Of a stretch of 64,000 bases of DNA, positions 9,326 through 18,469 are shown piece after piece. Each line of letters opens with the position of its first letter. Positions within the stretch are counted from its first letter, which is position 1. The stretch is taken from contig NZ_JBBPHP010000002.1 of the NCBI RefSeq assembly GCF_038039535.1, forward strand, positions 310,001 to 374,000, written 5' to 3'. The position numbers and the translations under genes are program-made. The DNA is from Catalinimonas sp038039535 (lineage in GTDB: Bacteria > Bacteroidota > Bacteroidia > Cytophagales > Cyclobacteriaceae). The notes beneath the pieces were generated by a model. That model made no database searches and was not told the DNA's origin. It saw only the letters and a program-made list of their open reading frames with translations.

Positions 9326-10735
9326 ATGATAGAAGCTAATTTGACTCCGAGACAGATTGTCACTGAACTTGACAAATATATTATCGGTCAGCAGGATGCT
9401 AAAAAAAATGTGGCAATTGCGCTACGTAACCGTTGGCGCAGAATGAATGTGAAGGATGAAATGCAGAAGGAGATTGTCCCTAATAATATTCTGATGATTG
9501 GTACCACCGGAGTAGGAAAAACAGAGATTGCCCGCCGTCTGGCTAAAATCGCTGACGCTCCTTTTACCAAAGTAGAAGCATCCAAGTTTACCGAAGTGGG
9601 TTATGTAGGTCGTGATGTGGAAAGCATGGTGCGTGATCTGGTAGAGCAATCCGTAAACCTGGTAAAGTCCCGTAAGAAAGAAGAGGTACAGGAAAAAGCT
9701 GCTGAGGCGGTAGAAGAAATTATTCTGGATGCACTTATACCCCCTGTAAAAGGGAACACCCCTAAATCAAATGCTCCACGCATTGGCTTTGAGAATGAAG
9801 AAAGTGAAGAGAATCTGAGCGATGCCGAATTGAATCACAGAACTCGCGAGCGTTTTCGGGAGAAAATCAAAAATGGAGATATTGACGATCGCAAGATAGA
9901 AATCAATATTAAGCAGAGTGCTTCCCCAGGGGTAGGCATGATTGGTGGTGGCATGATGGATGAGTCTTCCATGATGAATCTGCAGGAGATGCTGAGCGGC
10001 ATGATGCCCAAGAAAAATAAGAAGAGAAAAGTCACCATAGGAGAAGCCAAGAAAATCTTACTGGAAGAAGAAGCTTCCAAGCTGATAGATATGGATGAGG
10101 TAAAGGAAGAGGCTATCTATAAGGCAGAAAACACCGGAATTATTTTCGTAGATGAGATTGACAAGATTGCTGCCGGAGGTGGAGACCGTAAAGGTAGCGG
10201 AGGCGCTGATGTAAGTAGGGAAGGTGTGCAGCGTGATCTGCTTCCCATTGTAGAAGGTAGTGCCGTAAATACCAAATATGGCATCGTACATACTGATCAT
10301 ATTCTTTTCATTGCGGCAGGAGCTTTTCATGTGGCCAAGCCTTCTGACCTGATTCCTGAGTTACAAGGTCGTTTCCCTATTCGGGTAGAGCTTAGCGATC
10401 TTACCAAAGAAGATTTTGCGCAAATTCTTCGTGAACCCAAGAACGCACTTACCAAGCAATACGAAGCACTGTTTACGGCAGAGAATGTAGAGTTGAAATT
10501 TCAGGAAGATGCGCTGGATGAAATTGCTGATATTGCTTTTCAGATCAATTCTGAAATAGAAAATATCGGTGCCAGAAGGCTGCACACCGTAATGAGCCGA
10601 TTGCTCAACGATTTCCTTTTTGATGTACCCGATAAGATTGAGCCTAACTCCAAGCTATTGATCAACAAAGAGATGGTGAGAGATAGATTGGCTAAGCTGG
10701 TACAGAATAAAGACCTGAGTCAGTATATATTGTAG
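9326..10735 (+). CDS. hslU: HslU, ATPase subunit of the HslUV protease
   Basis: A 469-residue AAA+ unfoldase. Walker A is GTTGVGKT at residues 59-66, Walker B is IIFVDEID near residue 270-277, and the long charged I-domain lies between them (~110-250, with a Gly/Met-rich stretch). The arginine-finger region ELQGRFPIRVEL and the C-terminal tail DLSQYIL, which docks into HslV, are intact. It recognises and feeds substrates to the HslV peptidase chamber. hslV is not next to it and not in the window. It starts nine bases after porQ, so the two are probably cotranscribed. Confidence 0.95.
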   Translation: MIEANLTPRQIVTELDKYIIGQQDAKKNVAIALRNRWRRMNVKDEMQKEIVPNNILMIGTTGVGKTEIARRLAKIADAPFTKVEASKFTEVGYVGRDVESMVRDLVEQSVNLVKSRKKEEVQEKAAEAVEEIILDALIPPVKGNTPKSNAPRIGFENEESEENLSDAELNHRTRERFREKIKNGDIDDRKIEINIKQSASPGVGMIGGGMMDESSMMNLQEMLSGMMPKKNKKRKVTIGEAKKILLEEEASKLIDMDEVKEEAIYKAENTGIIFVDEIDKIAAGGGDRKGSGGADVSREGVQRDLLPIVEGSAVNTKYGIVHTDHILFIAAGAFHVAKPSDLIPELQGRFPIRVELSDLTKEDFAQILREPKNALTKQYEALFTAENVELKFQEDALDEIADIAFQINSEIENIGARRLHTVMSRLLNDFLFDVPDKIEPNSKLLINKEMVRDRLAKLVQNKDLSQYIL

Positions 10736-10853
10736 AATAGGTACTAGGGATTGGTTATTAGATTTCGGGGATAGTAACTAAAAATGCATGTTTCCTTATT
10801 ATTGGAAGTTAATCATTCCCTAACTTCTAATTCATAACAATCTAACCCCATCT

Positions 10854-11588
10854 ATGATGCGACATTTTTTCATCACCGGAACCAGCCGAGGAATAGGTAA
10901 AGCTATAACGGAAAAGATTTTACTGGAACCTGATACTCACGTACATGGTTTCTCCCGCAAGAATAGTATTGAGCATGAACGCTATCAACATGTTCAGGCT
11001 GACCTTTCCGATACAGACTGGCTGGTGCAACATGTTCAGGAACTGTTTCCTAATTTGTCTTCTGCTGATCAGATTGTTTTGATCAATAATGCAGGTATGC
11101 TGGGAGATGTAAAGTATCTGGGTGACCTGGATAACCAGCAGTTTGTCAATCTTTTTAACCTCAACGTTACCGCACCGGCAATTATGATGAATCAGTTTAT
11201 CAAAAGTTACCGTAATCAGCCCGTTGAAAAACTGATTGTCAATGTGAGTTCAGGAGCGGGCAAACATCCGGTGGATGGCTGGTCAGGCTATTGTGCTTCC
11301 AAAGCAGCATTGGACATGCTTTCGCAGGTGGCAAAAGTAGAGCTTAGCAAAAGAAACCTGAGCAAAAACTTTAAAGTGTATGCTCTGGCGCCTGGCGTAG
11401 TGGATACTACTATGCAGGGCGAAATTCGTGAGGTATCTCAGGATCATTTCAGCAACATTGAGAAGTTTATCAATTACAAAAAAGAAGGCACCCTGGATGA
11501 TGCCTCCTATACTGCTGAAAAATTTATGGAACTGATCAACAATACTGAGCGCTTTGAGGAAGTACTGCAGGATGTAAGGCAGTACTAA
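10854..11588 (+). CDS. short-chain dehydrogenase/reductase
   Basis: A 244-residue SDR enzyme. The cofactor motif TGTSRGIG is at residues ~8-15, NNAG follows in the middle, and the catalytic Ser-Tyr-Lys set is seen as NVSSGAG and YCASK. The Arg of SRG suggests NADPH preference. The pattern is like the sepiapterin reductase / benzil reductase subgroup; the real substrate is not known. It is convergent with uxuA and the two stop codons touch (taa at 11586-11588, the complement of tca at 11589-11591). A second in-frame ATG follows the first at 10857. Confidence 0.85.
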   Translation: MMRHFFITGTSRGIGKAITEKILLEPDTHVHGFSRKNSIEHERYQHVQADLSDTDWLVQHVQELFPNLSSADQIVLINNAGMLGDVKYLGDLDNQQFVNLFNLNVTAPAIMMNQFIKSYRNQPVEKLIVNVSSGAGKHPVDGWSGYCASKAALDMLSQVAKVELSKRNLSKNFKVYALAPGVVDTTMQGEIREVSQDHFSNIEKFINYKKEGTLDDASYTAEKFMELINNTERFEEVLQDVRQY

Positions 11589-12776
11589 TCATTGCTGCAA
11601 GGTATAACTGATTCCCATTTCAAGTCCTCTTAGTTCTGCCAAGCCTCTCAAGCGACCAATTGCGGTATATCCGGGATTGGTTTTTTTATGCAGATCGTCC
11701 AGCATTTTGTGTCCGTGGTCGGGACGCATAGGTATCTGATCATCGGATCTGCCATTTGCCTGACGCTTACGAATTTCCTTCACCACTGCTTTCACTACCT
11801 GATACATATTGGCGCTGCCTTCCAGATGATTGGCTTCATAAAAACTGCCATCTGCTTCCCTTTGTACACTACGCAGATGCAGAAAGTGAATTTTATCACC
11901 TAATCTTTCTACCATTCCGGGAAGGTCATTCTCAGGGTGAGCCCCATAAGATCCGGTGCAGAACGTGATTCCATTGGCTGGAGAGTCTATTACATTCAGC
12001 AAAGCTACCGCATCTGCCTCTGTACTCACTACTCTGGGCAGCCCAAGCAATGCACGGGGGGGATCATCAGGGTGAATAGCCATCTTTACACCGCTTTCTT
12101 CCGCTACCGGAATGATTTTTTTCAGAAAGTAGGACAGATTTTCTCTTAGCTTTCCTTCATCTATATCTTTGTACAAATCCAGTTGCTGCTGAAACTCTGC
12201 CAGACTATAATTTTTGTCAGAGCCGGGAAGACCTGCGATGATACTTTGCTGTAAAGTAAGCTTTGCCTGCTCACTCAGACTGTTTAAATAGGTCTGAGCC
12301 TTCTTCTGAGTAGCCTCATCATATTCTTTTTCAGCTCCGGGGCGCTTTAGTATGAGCAAATCAAAAGCAGCAAAAGCAATCGCATCAAAACGTAGGGCAG
12401 TAGAGCCATCTTCAATCGGGAATTCCAGATCAGTACGGGTCCAATCCAGCACCGGCATAAAGTTATAACAGATAGTTGGGATGCCACATTGCCCCAGATT
12501 GCGGATGCATTGCTGAAATACCTCAATATACTGGTCCCGATCTGCGCCGCCTGCCTTGATCGCTTCGGCAACGGGTACACTTTCTACCACATTCCAGCGC
12601 AGACCGGCATCTTCAATCATCTTTTTCCTTTCATTGATAGCCTCAACACTCCATACTTGTCCTACAGGAATCTCATGGAGGGCATTCACAATACCCACTG
12701 CTCCGGCTTGCCGGATATCAGAAAGACTTACCGGATCGTTGGGGCCGTACCAACGCCAGCTTTGTTCCATACTCAT
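11589..12776 (-). CDS. uxuA: mannonate dehydratase
   Basis: A 395-residue enzyme that dehydrates D-mannonate to 2-keto-3-deoxy-gluconate in hexuronate breakdown. Family marks include WRWYGPNDPVSL at the N-terminus, TICYNFMPVLDWTRTDL at ~101-117, the metal-site stretch AIHPDDPP at ~233-240, TFCTGSYGA at ~271-279, HLRSV at ~300 and RPDHGHKMLDD at ~351-361. Length is normal. No uxaC, uxuB, kdgK or kdgA is next to it, so the rest of the pathway must be elsewhere. A good promoter match lies just upstream. Confidence 0.93.
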   Translation of the reverse strand: MSMEQSWRWYGPNDPVSLSDIRQAGAVGIVNALHEIPVGQVWSVEAINERKKMIEDAGLRWNVVESVPVAEAIKAGGADRDQYIEVFQQCIRNLGQCGIPTICYNFMPVLDWTRTDLEFPIEDGSTALRFDAIAFAAFDLLILKRPGAEKEYDEATQKKAQTYLNSLSEQAKLTLQQSIIAGLPGSDKNYSLAEFQQQLDLYKDIDEGKLRENLSYFLKKIIPVAEESGVKMAIHPDDPPRALLGLPRVVSTEADAVALLNVIDSPANGITFCTGSYGAHPENDLPGMVERLGDKIHFLHLRSVQREADGSFYEANHLEGSANMYQVVKAVVKEIRKRQANGRSDDQIPMRPDHGHKMLDDLHKKTNPGYTAIGRLRGLAELRGLEMGISYTLQQ

Positions 12777-12804
12777 AGAAAAAAAGGTTTGTAAGTAATG
12801 TTGC

Positions 12805-12834
12805 CAAAGATATAGGATTCTTACATAGTACCAA
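12805..12834 (-). promoter_or_regulatory. Bacteroidota-type promoter for uxuA
   Basis: On the minus strand TTG (12832-12834) is followed after 19 bases by TATCTTTG (12805-12812), a full match to TAnnTTTG. The uxuA ATG is 28 bases further on, giving a leader of about 20 bases. No search or transcript data support it. Confidence 0.5.
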
Positions 12835-13226
12835 TTCTGTATAAAAATTGAAAAATAAATTACTACAGCTTGTAAAGAGAAGATGTACGAAATGATATAT
12901 TAATAAAGTAAAATATAGTATAATAAAATTTATACTTTGCCAGGTGTGCTTTAGCGCAAATATTATCTTATGTTTTTTATCCTTAGACATAAATTCATAT
13001 TTACATCACATCTTTACCTCTTTTTTAATGTGCGTAAGTCATTCATTATTACCTAACTAAAGAAATATTGTGTAACTTTCCGCAGATATTTGATCAACCT
13101 TCCGGACCAAAAGAATGCCCAAGGGGTACAATCAATGAAGGTAAATATCGTTATTGTGTAAATTTCCGTTTCAACCTTACAACTTTTTAACGCTCTATGT
13201 GTCATCATTGCAAAGACTATCCAACT
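12835..13226. other. AT-rich gap without a gene
   Basis: The stretch between the uxuA promoter and the lipoprotein gene is strongly AT-rich. I see no credible coding frame, RNA gene or strong hairpin. A loose promoter-like TATACTTTG at about 12930 on the plus strand has one base too many between TA and TTTG. Confidence 0.4.
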
Positions 13227-14027
13227 ATGTATATGAAAGCAACTCCCTTTGCACTTTTGATCCCCTTGCTTTTAATGTTTGCATGTGAAGGCGAGCAGGC
13301 CGTTCCTTCCAATACCCTGGGAAGTGAGATAGAATTGAGCATGGCTGAGTACATTGACTCAGACCAGCGTTCTCTTTCTTTTAAATTTCTGACCTTAAAA
13401 GATTTTCCCTGTATCAATTACAGTATCAAGCATGAGACTGTGGTGGATAATCAGGCGATAAAAATTGTTTTGGAGAAAGTTGAGGTTTCAGATGTTTGTC
13501 TTGATGCAATCGGGCCAGCCTCTGCATTCATTGACTTAGGGGCGTTAAGTGAAAAAGAATATGATTTGCAGATTCAGCTAGGGGAGTCTCTGATCAATCA
13601 TGGTACATTATCGGTAAGCAAGGATGCTTATCAGTTAAATTTGTTGGAGAGTGAAGGGATTGATCTGCTGGAATCTACCCTGAACCGTATTCCTTCTCAG
13701 ACAGTATGGGGCGTGATCAAGTATCAGGGCAAAGAAAAGAACAAGGAACTGATCTCTTTCTTCAACGAAGCAATGGATATTGCCGGGGCTACCGACAAAA
13801 AATTTGCTGAAGGAGATTATGGTTACTTTAAAGTAAGCTCCGAAGGAAAGATTATTCAGCCTCTGGAGCAGGGAGAACTGGTAGAGCAGGCTTTTCTATT
13901 TGATTTTGGTGGTAAGTCAGAAGATATAGAGCAGGTGCTGCAGCAAATCAATACCAGTTTTGAAGATGTGCAGATACGCTTCTACAATGCCCGGGGAGAA
14001 GAGTTTCGCAACTGGGACTTTAACTAA
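13227..14027 (+). CDS. hypothetical lipoprotein
   Basis: A 266-residue protein of unknown function. It opens with a lipoprotein signal peptide (ATPFALLIPLLLMFAC) with the lipidated Cys near residue 18. I start it at the ATG at 13227, with 13233 as an alternative; the frame continues upstream to an ATG at 13197, but that would place a Cys/His-rich stretch before the signal. The mature part is acidic with no motif I recognise. Its last four bases overlap the 3' end of the FAN1-like gene on the other strand. Confidence 0.7.
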   Translation: MYMKATPFALLIPLLLMFACEGEQAVPSNTLGSEIELSMAEYIDSDQRSLSFKFLTLKDFPCINYSIKHETVVDNQAIKIVLEKVEVSDVCLDAIGPASAFIDLGALSEKEYDLQIQLGESLINHGTLSVSKDAYQLNLLESEGIDLLESTLNRIPSQTVWGVIKYQGKEKNKELISFFNEAMDIAGATDKKFAEGDYGYFKVSSEGKIIQPLEQGELVEQAFLFDFGGKSEDIEQVLQQINTSFEDVQIRFYNARGEEFRNWDFN

Positions 14028-15700
14028 TCCCAGCTTACTCTGATTACCTTGGCCGAGATGCCTTGGTCTTCAAAAAAGCGCAGCCAGTACAACTGCTGAG
14101 CAGATAATTGATCGCTTGGCGACTTCACTTCAATAAAACTATACGATTGATCATCCCACACAAAGAGGTCGGGGAAGCCCTTGGTATTTTCTCTGAGGTT
14201 CTTTGCCATTTCCAGCAGTACATTTGAAATCTGTTTTGGCTCAAGGCAGTGATAACATTGCTCTACCAGAGGTAATAAGCTTTCGTGCCAGCCCATGATA
14301 GGGTTACTCATCCCCATTTTTGTCTCATAATGATGCCGTACAATATTGAAAAAACGTTTTGGGTGGGGCAGTACTTCCAGACGTTGTGCTATCGCTTCAT
14401 TTCTTTTTTCCAGAAACAAGGGGGTATAAAAGTCTGATGGGACAGTTTGTAAGGGGTTATGAAAGGCTTCACTATCCTGATCAAAGATGATATCCCAGAG
14501 CAGCAGGCCAAAGAAACCTCTCCAGAGGTAATTTTCGGTATGCACACCCATCTGTCCCTGCTCCTGAAAGTATTCCAGTACCCCCTGTTCCACATAATTT
14601 TTGTGTATATCGGACAGACTGATACAATGGCTGCGTTTCAGATAGTCGGTTGCCTTGCGTGTCCTTTTCTTTTTCTGCACACGGTTACAGAAATCCTCCG
14701 CAAAAAACAGCTCATCCGCATTGACAGGCTGCTCCTGCATCGCCTGGCATTGCTCCAGTGCCTCTTCCAGAAACCCTAATTTGTGCAGTAAGCGGACTCT
14801 GCGCTCCCGGGCAGGGCGCTGATCGGTGTATTCGTAAGTTTTTAGCGCTAATTCGGGAAAGGATTGCTGCTCTAGCAGTTTGCCCAGGCGTAAGCAGAGC
14901 TTATCAAACTGGGCAAGAGCCGTTTCGCTGATTCTTTCTCTTTGCAAATCAAGCTGAGCAAACCAGCTATAGATCTGGTCGGCACTGAGCAGCAATTCAT
15001 CCCGCATGTATTTGAACTCACGATATACCTTGGAGAGCTTCAACTTGTCTTCCGCCTCTGCTCGGCTTTTGAACAAAGCCTTAAGTTTGGTCTGATCATA
15101 AGCCTCTGTTTTGACATAGCCGATATCCCGCACCACAAACTGCGTCATATCACCATCCAGATGACCGAAGTACAGAAATTTCAGCATCTCCAGTTCCTCC
15201 TCATGGCCTACTCTTACGATCACTTCCTTCTCTTTCAACACTTTGAGTAAGTCGGCAGCCGAAGTCAGCTGAATCAGTTCCACGATCAGCTCCGGCTTTT
15301 TGAGTTTTTTGATCTGCCTGAGCTGTTCTTTTTCCAGTATACTCTTACAAAGCTCGCAAAGTTCGGCCTTGGTATAGGTATGCAGTACCCAGGGCAGCTC
15401 TTCGGCATACTTTGTATGCAGCAGGCTGAAGTAATTTCTTTTCAAAAGCAACTGCAAAGCCTTATCCTGATCTTCTATTTCCGCATAAGCGATCTTTTCC
15501 ATCCGAAAATAGCAGCCTCGGCGATTGACCAGCCGGATGAACAGGCACTTGGCGTCTTCGGGCAGCTTATTGTACCGCCGGATAAAGCTTTTCTCCCCCT
15601 TGCTCAGCAGATCACCGTACAGATGCTGCACATGCTCCAGCAACGCACTGAAATAATCCAGGTAGTATTTCTCCGGTAGCTCTATGGGGGCACCTTTCAT
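14024..15700 (-). CDS. FAN1-like VRR-NUC structure-specific nuclease
   Basis: A 558-residue protein. The C-terminal ~110 residues form a VRR-NUC domain of the PD-(D/E)xK fold: GFPDLFVWD with Asp511, then FIEVK with Glu524 and Lys526, then SPSDQLSAQQLYWL. Ahead of it are a long helical, TPR-like region and an N-terminal SAP-like DNA-binding part (residues ~90-155, with repeated Leu/Lys helices). This order matches bacterial FAN1, which cuts branched or crosslinked DNA with 5' flap polarity. Repair of interstrand crosslinks is inferred. It overlaps the upstream DUF2721 gene by four bases, so the two are probably translated together. Confidence 0.85.
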   Translation of the reverse strand: MKGAPIELPEKYYLDYFSALLEHVQHLYGDLLSKGEKSFIRRYNKLPEDAKCLFIRLVNRRGCYFRMEKIAYAEIEDQDKALQLLLKRNYFSLLHTKYAEELPWVLHTYTKAELCELCKSILEKEQLRQIKKLKKPELIVELIQLTSAADLLKVLKEKEVIVRVGHEEELEMLKFLYFGHLDGDMTQFVVRDIGYVKTEAYDQTKLKALFKSRAEAEDKLKLSKVYREFKYMRDELLLSADQIYSWFAQLDLQRERISETALAQFDKLCLRLGKLLEQQSFPELALKTYEYTDQRPARERRVRLLHKLGFLEEALEQCQAMQEQPVNADELFFAEDFCNRVQKKKRTRKATDYLKRSHCISLSDIHKNYVEQGVLEYFQEQGQMGVHTENYLWRGFFGLLLWDIIFDQDSEAFHNPLQTVPSDFYTPLFLEKRNEAIAQRLEVLPHPKRFFNIVRHHYETKMGMSNPIMGWHESLLPLVEQCYHCLEPKQISNVLLEMAKNLRENTKGFPDLFVWDDQSYSFIEVKSPSDQLSAQQLYWLRFFEDQGISAKVIRVSWD

Positions 15701-16131
15701 AACTGCTGTTTGGTATTTTCTTTAAGCCTGAGGCTCTCATAGGCTTCCAGATCACTCAACTGTATATTAAGGGCATTGACCGAAATCTGTATTTCCCGAA
15801 CAGATAAGGCCAGTGAAGCCATCAATAGTACCAGGCTTACCCCAAAAACTACTTTGCCGATGAAGTTTTCGCCTGCGAAAATGAGAAACATACAGAAGAC
15901 ACAGAGTAAAAGGCTGCATATACCCAGTGCCTGCATGTTACGAATCAGCACTACCCGTTTCCTTAAGTTTTCTATCTGCCCCATCAGTAGCTGATCAGGC
16001 TCCGATTTGTACTCAGAATGCAGCTTCCTGATCAGGCTGGCCAGGGTCAGAAACCTGTTGGTATAGGCCAGTAGAAGCAAAGAGATGGCCGGAAACAATA
16101 GGGCAGGGGTAGTGAGGCTGATATCTGACAT
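15697..16131 (-). CDS. DUF2721 small membrane protein
   Basis: A 144-residue inner-membrane protein with an N-terminal hydrophobic helix (PALLFPAISLLLLAYTN), a charged middle (RKLHSEYKSEPDQ; QIENLRKRVVLIRNM), two further membrane helices (~70-112) and a C-terminal helix ending in SDLEAYESL. This is the DUF2721 pattern. Function is unknown. The stop overlaps the start of the FAN1-like gene by four bases, which makes a two-gene operon; a link with DNA repair is only suggested by position. Confidence 0.78.
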   Translation of the reverse strand: MSDISLTTPALLFPAISLLLLAYTNRFLTLASLIRKLHSEYKSEPDQLLMGQIENLRKRVVLIRNMQALGICSLLLCVFCMFLIFAGENFIGKVVFGVSLVLLMASLALSVREIQISVNALNIQLSDLEAYESLRLKENTKQQL

Positions 16132-16220
16132 ATGGAAGAAAAAGTTTTTCTCTTCAAAAAGTTTCTTGTCTCCAAAATAAGTGTTTCATTTTGTAAAATG
16201 CGCGTTAAATCCAACAGAAT

Positions 16221-16715
16221 ATGAAGACTTTGTTTCTGATCCGGCATGCCAAATCCAGTTGGGATGATCCCTCACTGGATGACTTTGATCGGCCGCTCAA
16301 CGATAGAGGTAAAAAGGATGCTCCCAAAATGGGTAAGCGTCTGAAAAAGCAGAAAATTCATCCCGATCTGATGGTGAGCAGTACCGCCAAACGGGCTAAG
16401 AAGACCGCGCAGGCCATAGCCGATGCATTGGACTATGCCGAAAAACATATCCAATGGAGAGACGAGCTTTATCATGCCGGGCCGGAAACTATTCTGAGGG
16501 TAATACAGAAGGTGGACGATAAGGTAGGGCAGCTATTTTTGTTCGGACATAATCCCGGTCTGACAGATATTGCCAATCGTATTGGCGCATCTCCTATAGA
16601 CAATATTGTGACCACTGGTATTTATGCGTTGCAACTGGACATCACTAGCTGGCAGGATGCACAACTCAACGGTAAAGCGAAGCTTCTCTTCTACGATTAT
16701 CCCAAGAAGGGGTAA
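16221..16715 (+). CDS. SixA-like histidine phosphatase
   Basis: A 164-residue histidine phosphatase superfamily protein. The phosphoacceptor motif is LIRHAKSSW (Arg8-His9), followed by DDFDRPLNDRGKKDAP and SSTAKRAKKTAQ, and later the second catalytic His in FGHNPGLTD. The family includes SixA, which removes phosphate from phosphohistidine of relay proteins, but many homologues act on other small phosphoesters. It is a single gene, divergent from the DUF2721/FAN1 pair. Confidence 0.88.
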   Translation: MKTLFLIRHAKSSWDDPSLDDFDRPLNDRGKKDAPKMGKRLKKQKIHPDLMVSSTAKRAKKTAQAIADALDYAEKHIQWRDELYHAGPETILRVIQKVDDKVGQLFLFGHNPGLTDIANRIGASPIDNIVTTGIYALQLDITSWQDAQLNGKAKLLFYDYPKKG

Positions 16716-16859
16716 GGATTACTAAAGTATGTATTCCTCATAGGACGTTTCCATTGTACTCAAACGCGCACTAGATTAATCTCGCTAGACCAGGTATTTC
16801 TGTTGCTCTAAAGTCCACCAGGTACAGCAAAGGACTGGTAATTCATCTAATATCAGCAT

Positions 16860-17150
16860 ATGAAAGTCATATATAAAATCACTTACCCTAATGGAAAAAT
16901 ATATATTGGTCAGGATATAACAGATACCTTGAATTATTTCGGTAGTGCAAATAGTAAACTCATTGAAAAAGATTTCACTAAAGAACAGATGCGAGATTTT
17001 ACTATTAGAAAAGAGATATTGTGGGAGTCTGAAATTGCTTCAAACAAAGAAGTGAGTTTGATGGAGATAGAATTAATTAGAAAATTTGAATCAAATAACC
17101 CCAGAATTGGGTATAACCAGTGGCCAAAGTTTAAGAGTAAAGATGTGTAA
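16860..17150 (+). CDS. solo GIY-YIG domain protein
   Basis: A 96-residue protein made of one GIY-YIG domain and nothing else. The signature is split as YKITYPNGK and IYIGQDIT at residues ~5-21, followed by a Glu-containing helix EIELIRKF near residue 70 and a late NPRIGYN. Solo GIY-YIG proteins can be nucleases, but in many bacteria the role is unknown. Base composition is clearly more AT-rich than in the flanking housekeeping genes, fitting the accessory character of this patch. Confidence 0.72.
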   Translation: MKVIYKITYPNGKIYIGQDITDTLNYFGSANSKLIEKDFTKEQMRDFTIRKEILWESEIASNKEVSLMEIELIRKFESNNPRIGYNQWPKFKSKDV

Positions 17151-17256
17151 TTTGTTACTTGGGCACGTGTGTACACGTCCGCCCTTTACTATCGTCAAAA
17201 TTGAAATACTGCACTGCTTTATGTATATTCAATGGACATAGCTAAATGTGTCTGCC

Positions 17257-17346
17257 ATGAACGAGCTTCTTCTTATCTTTTTCTTTGTTGTACTCTCCGC
17301 TTATGCCTTTGTTTATTACTGGAAAAACGGTAAGCTCAGACAGTGA
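17257..17346 (+). CDS. possible 29-residue single-pass membrane peptide
   Basis: A short frame reads MNELLLIFFFVVLSAYAF, then a Tyr-Tyr-Trp border and a basic tail KNGKLRQ before a TGA. It has the form of one membrane helix with a positive C-terminal end. No ribosome site or promoter decides the case, and chance cannot be excluded at this length. Confidence 0.35.
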   Translation: MNELLLIFFFVVLSAYAFVYYWKNGKLRQ

Positions 17347-17686
17347 TCTGCTGTGTTTTACGGCTAATTTAGCCATGATCACCCGTCCAACTGCTGTAAT
17401 TTACACCAAAAATGGACGATTTGAAGACTCCAAATGCTTCATTTTTTTGCAAAAATGAGCTTCATTAACACCTCAAATAGGTAATTTTTGTACTCAACCG
17501 TCACTTTTTGAGTGTCCAAAAAGCTTATTTTTCTGCTAAAATGCCCAATCTCAAGTCAGAAAATGCCCTCCCTGAGCCAGATTCGCATTGTCATCCATAT
17601 TAATTTATATTGTAATATTATAATAAATTATATATATAATTATATTTTGTGTCTGCGTATCTTGCCTTAAACTTATTTATTACAAT
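17347..17686. other. AT-rich gap with a weak hairpin
   Basis: No gene is visible. A 7-bp inverted repeat CTTTTTG/CAAAAAG (17504-17510 and 17517-17523) is followed by a T-rich run and could be a weak terminator. The last ~90 bases (17600-17650) are almost pure A and T and probably hold the promoter of the next gene. Confidence 0.35.
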
Positions 17687-18331
17687 ATGAATATTTCAAT
17701 ACTTTCCCAGAAGGAGCTACTCTATCAGGTAGACATGGGAGTAAACGCAGCCCTAAGTATCGCTGATGTAGGGGCCGCACTATTGGAGCAGGGCATTACC
17801 CCTGAAAAAGCTAAAAAAGGCCTGGATCTGAGGGCAGAAGTATTGACTTGGCAAAGTCGTCAGGATGAAACTCATCGCAATGTCCAAAAAGCACAGCGTG
17901 CACTGAGTCAGGTACGTGACAGCATAGATGTTATGTATGGTAAGCATCGTACCAACGCACGCTTTTTCTATCGGGAAGATGAAGATATGCTGAAGAAGCT
18001 TCATCTGAAAGGTGTAAAGAAGGTTCGCTACACTGATTGGTTAGAGCAGGTACAAAATTTTTATGAGCAGGTGGATGTGAAATCATTGGAAGCCTATGGC
18101 ATCCTACCTAAAGAGGTGAATGAGGTAAAAAAACTCATCAGCCAGCTTAGTGAATTGATCGTATTGCGCAACGATGCCAAACGCCAGGCGCAGCAGGTAA
18201 CCCAGGCTAAGCAAAAGGCAGTGGCAGAGCTACGCCAATGGTTCCGTTACTTCATCAAGGTAGCCGAGCTTGCCTGCCATGAAGACCCCCAGCTCCTTGA
18301 GTCTATGGGGATAGTGGTACCTTCCAGGTAA
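17687..18331 (+). CDS. hypothetical coiled-coil protein
   Basis: A 214-residue soluble protein that I do not recognise. The N-terminal third is helical and acidic/basic mixed (EKAKKGLDLRAEVLTWQ). The middle has SIDVMYGKHRTNARFFYREDEDMLKKLHL, and the C-terminal half is a likely coiled coil (SQLSELIVLRNDAKRQAQQ continuing to ELRQWFRYF). There is no signal peptide or membrane helix. It stands alone in an AT-rich patch between the solo GIY-YIG gene and the nuclease-like gene. Related copies may exist elsewhere in the genome, but I cannot check. Confidence 0.65.
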   Translation: MNISILSQKELLYQVDMGVNAALSIADVGAALLEQGITPEKAKKGLDLRAEVLTWQSRQDETHRNVQKAQRALSQVRDSIDVMYGKHRTNARFFYREDEDMLKKLHLKGVKKVRYTDWLEQVQNFYEQVDVKSLEAYGILPKEVNEVKKLISQLSELIVLRNDAKRQAQQVTQAKQKAVAELRQWFRYFIKVAELACHEDPQLLESMGIVVPSR

Positions 18332-18469
18332 AAATCAATTTGTAAATCATGGTATTGGCAGATGCTGAGAGGTGTCTGTCAATATTTTATCTCAATACAT
18401 TACTAAAGGAAAAATAATTAAAAATAATACTGAGTGTATACAGGTATTGTATAAAATCAACTAAGACAA

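Noticed and set aside
12718..13196. Minus-strand frame upstream of uxuA
   Set aside because: The frame overlaps the uxuA start and its promoter, and the translation is low-complexity Phe/Leu from AT-rich DNA.
17165..17178. Hairpin ACGTG/CACGT after the solo GIY-YIG gene
   Set aside because: Only a 5-bp stem with a 4-base loop and no T run; too weak for a terminator.
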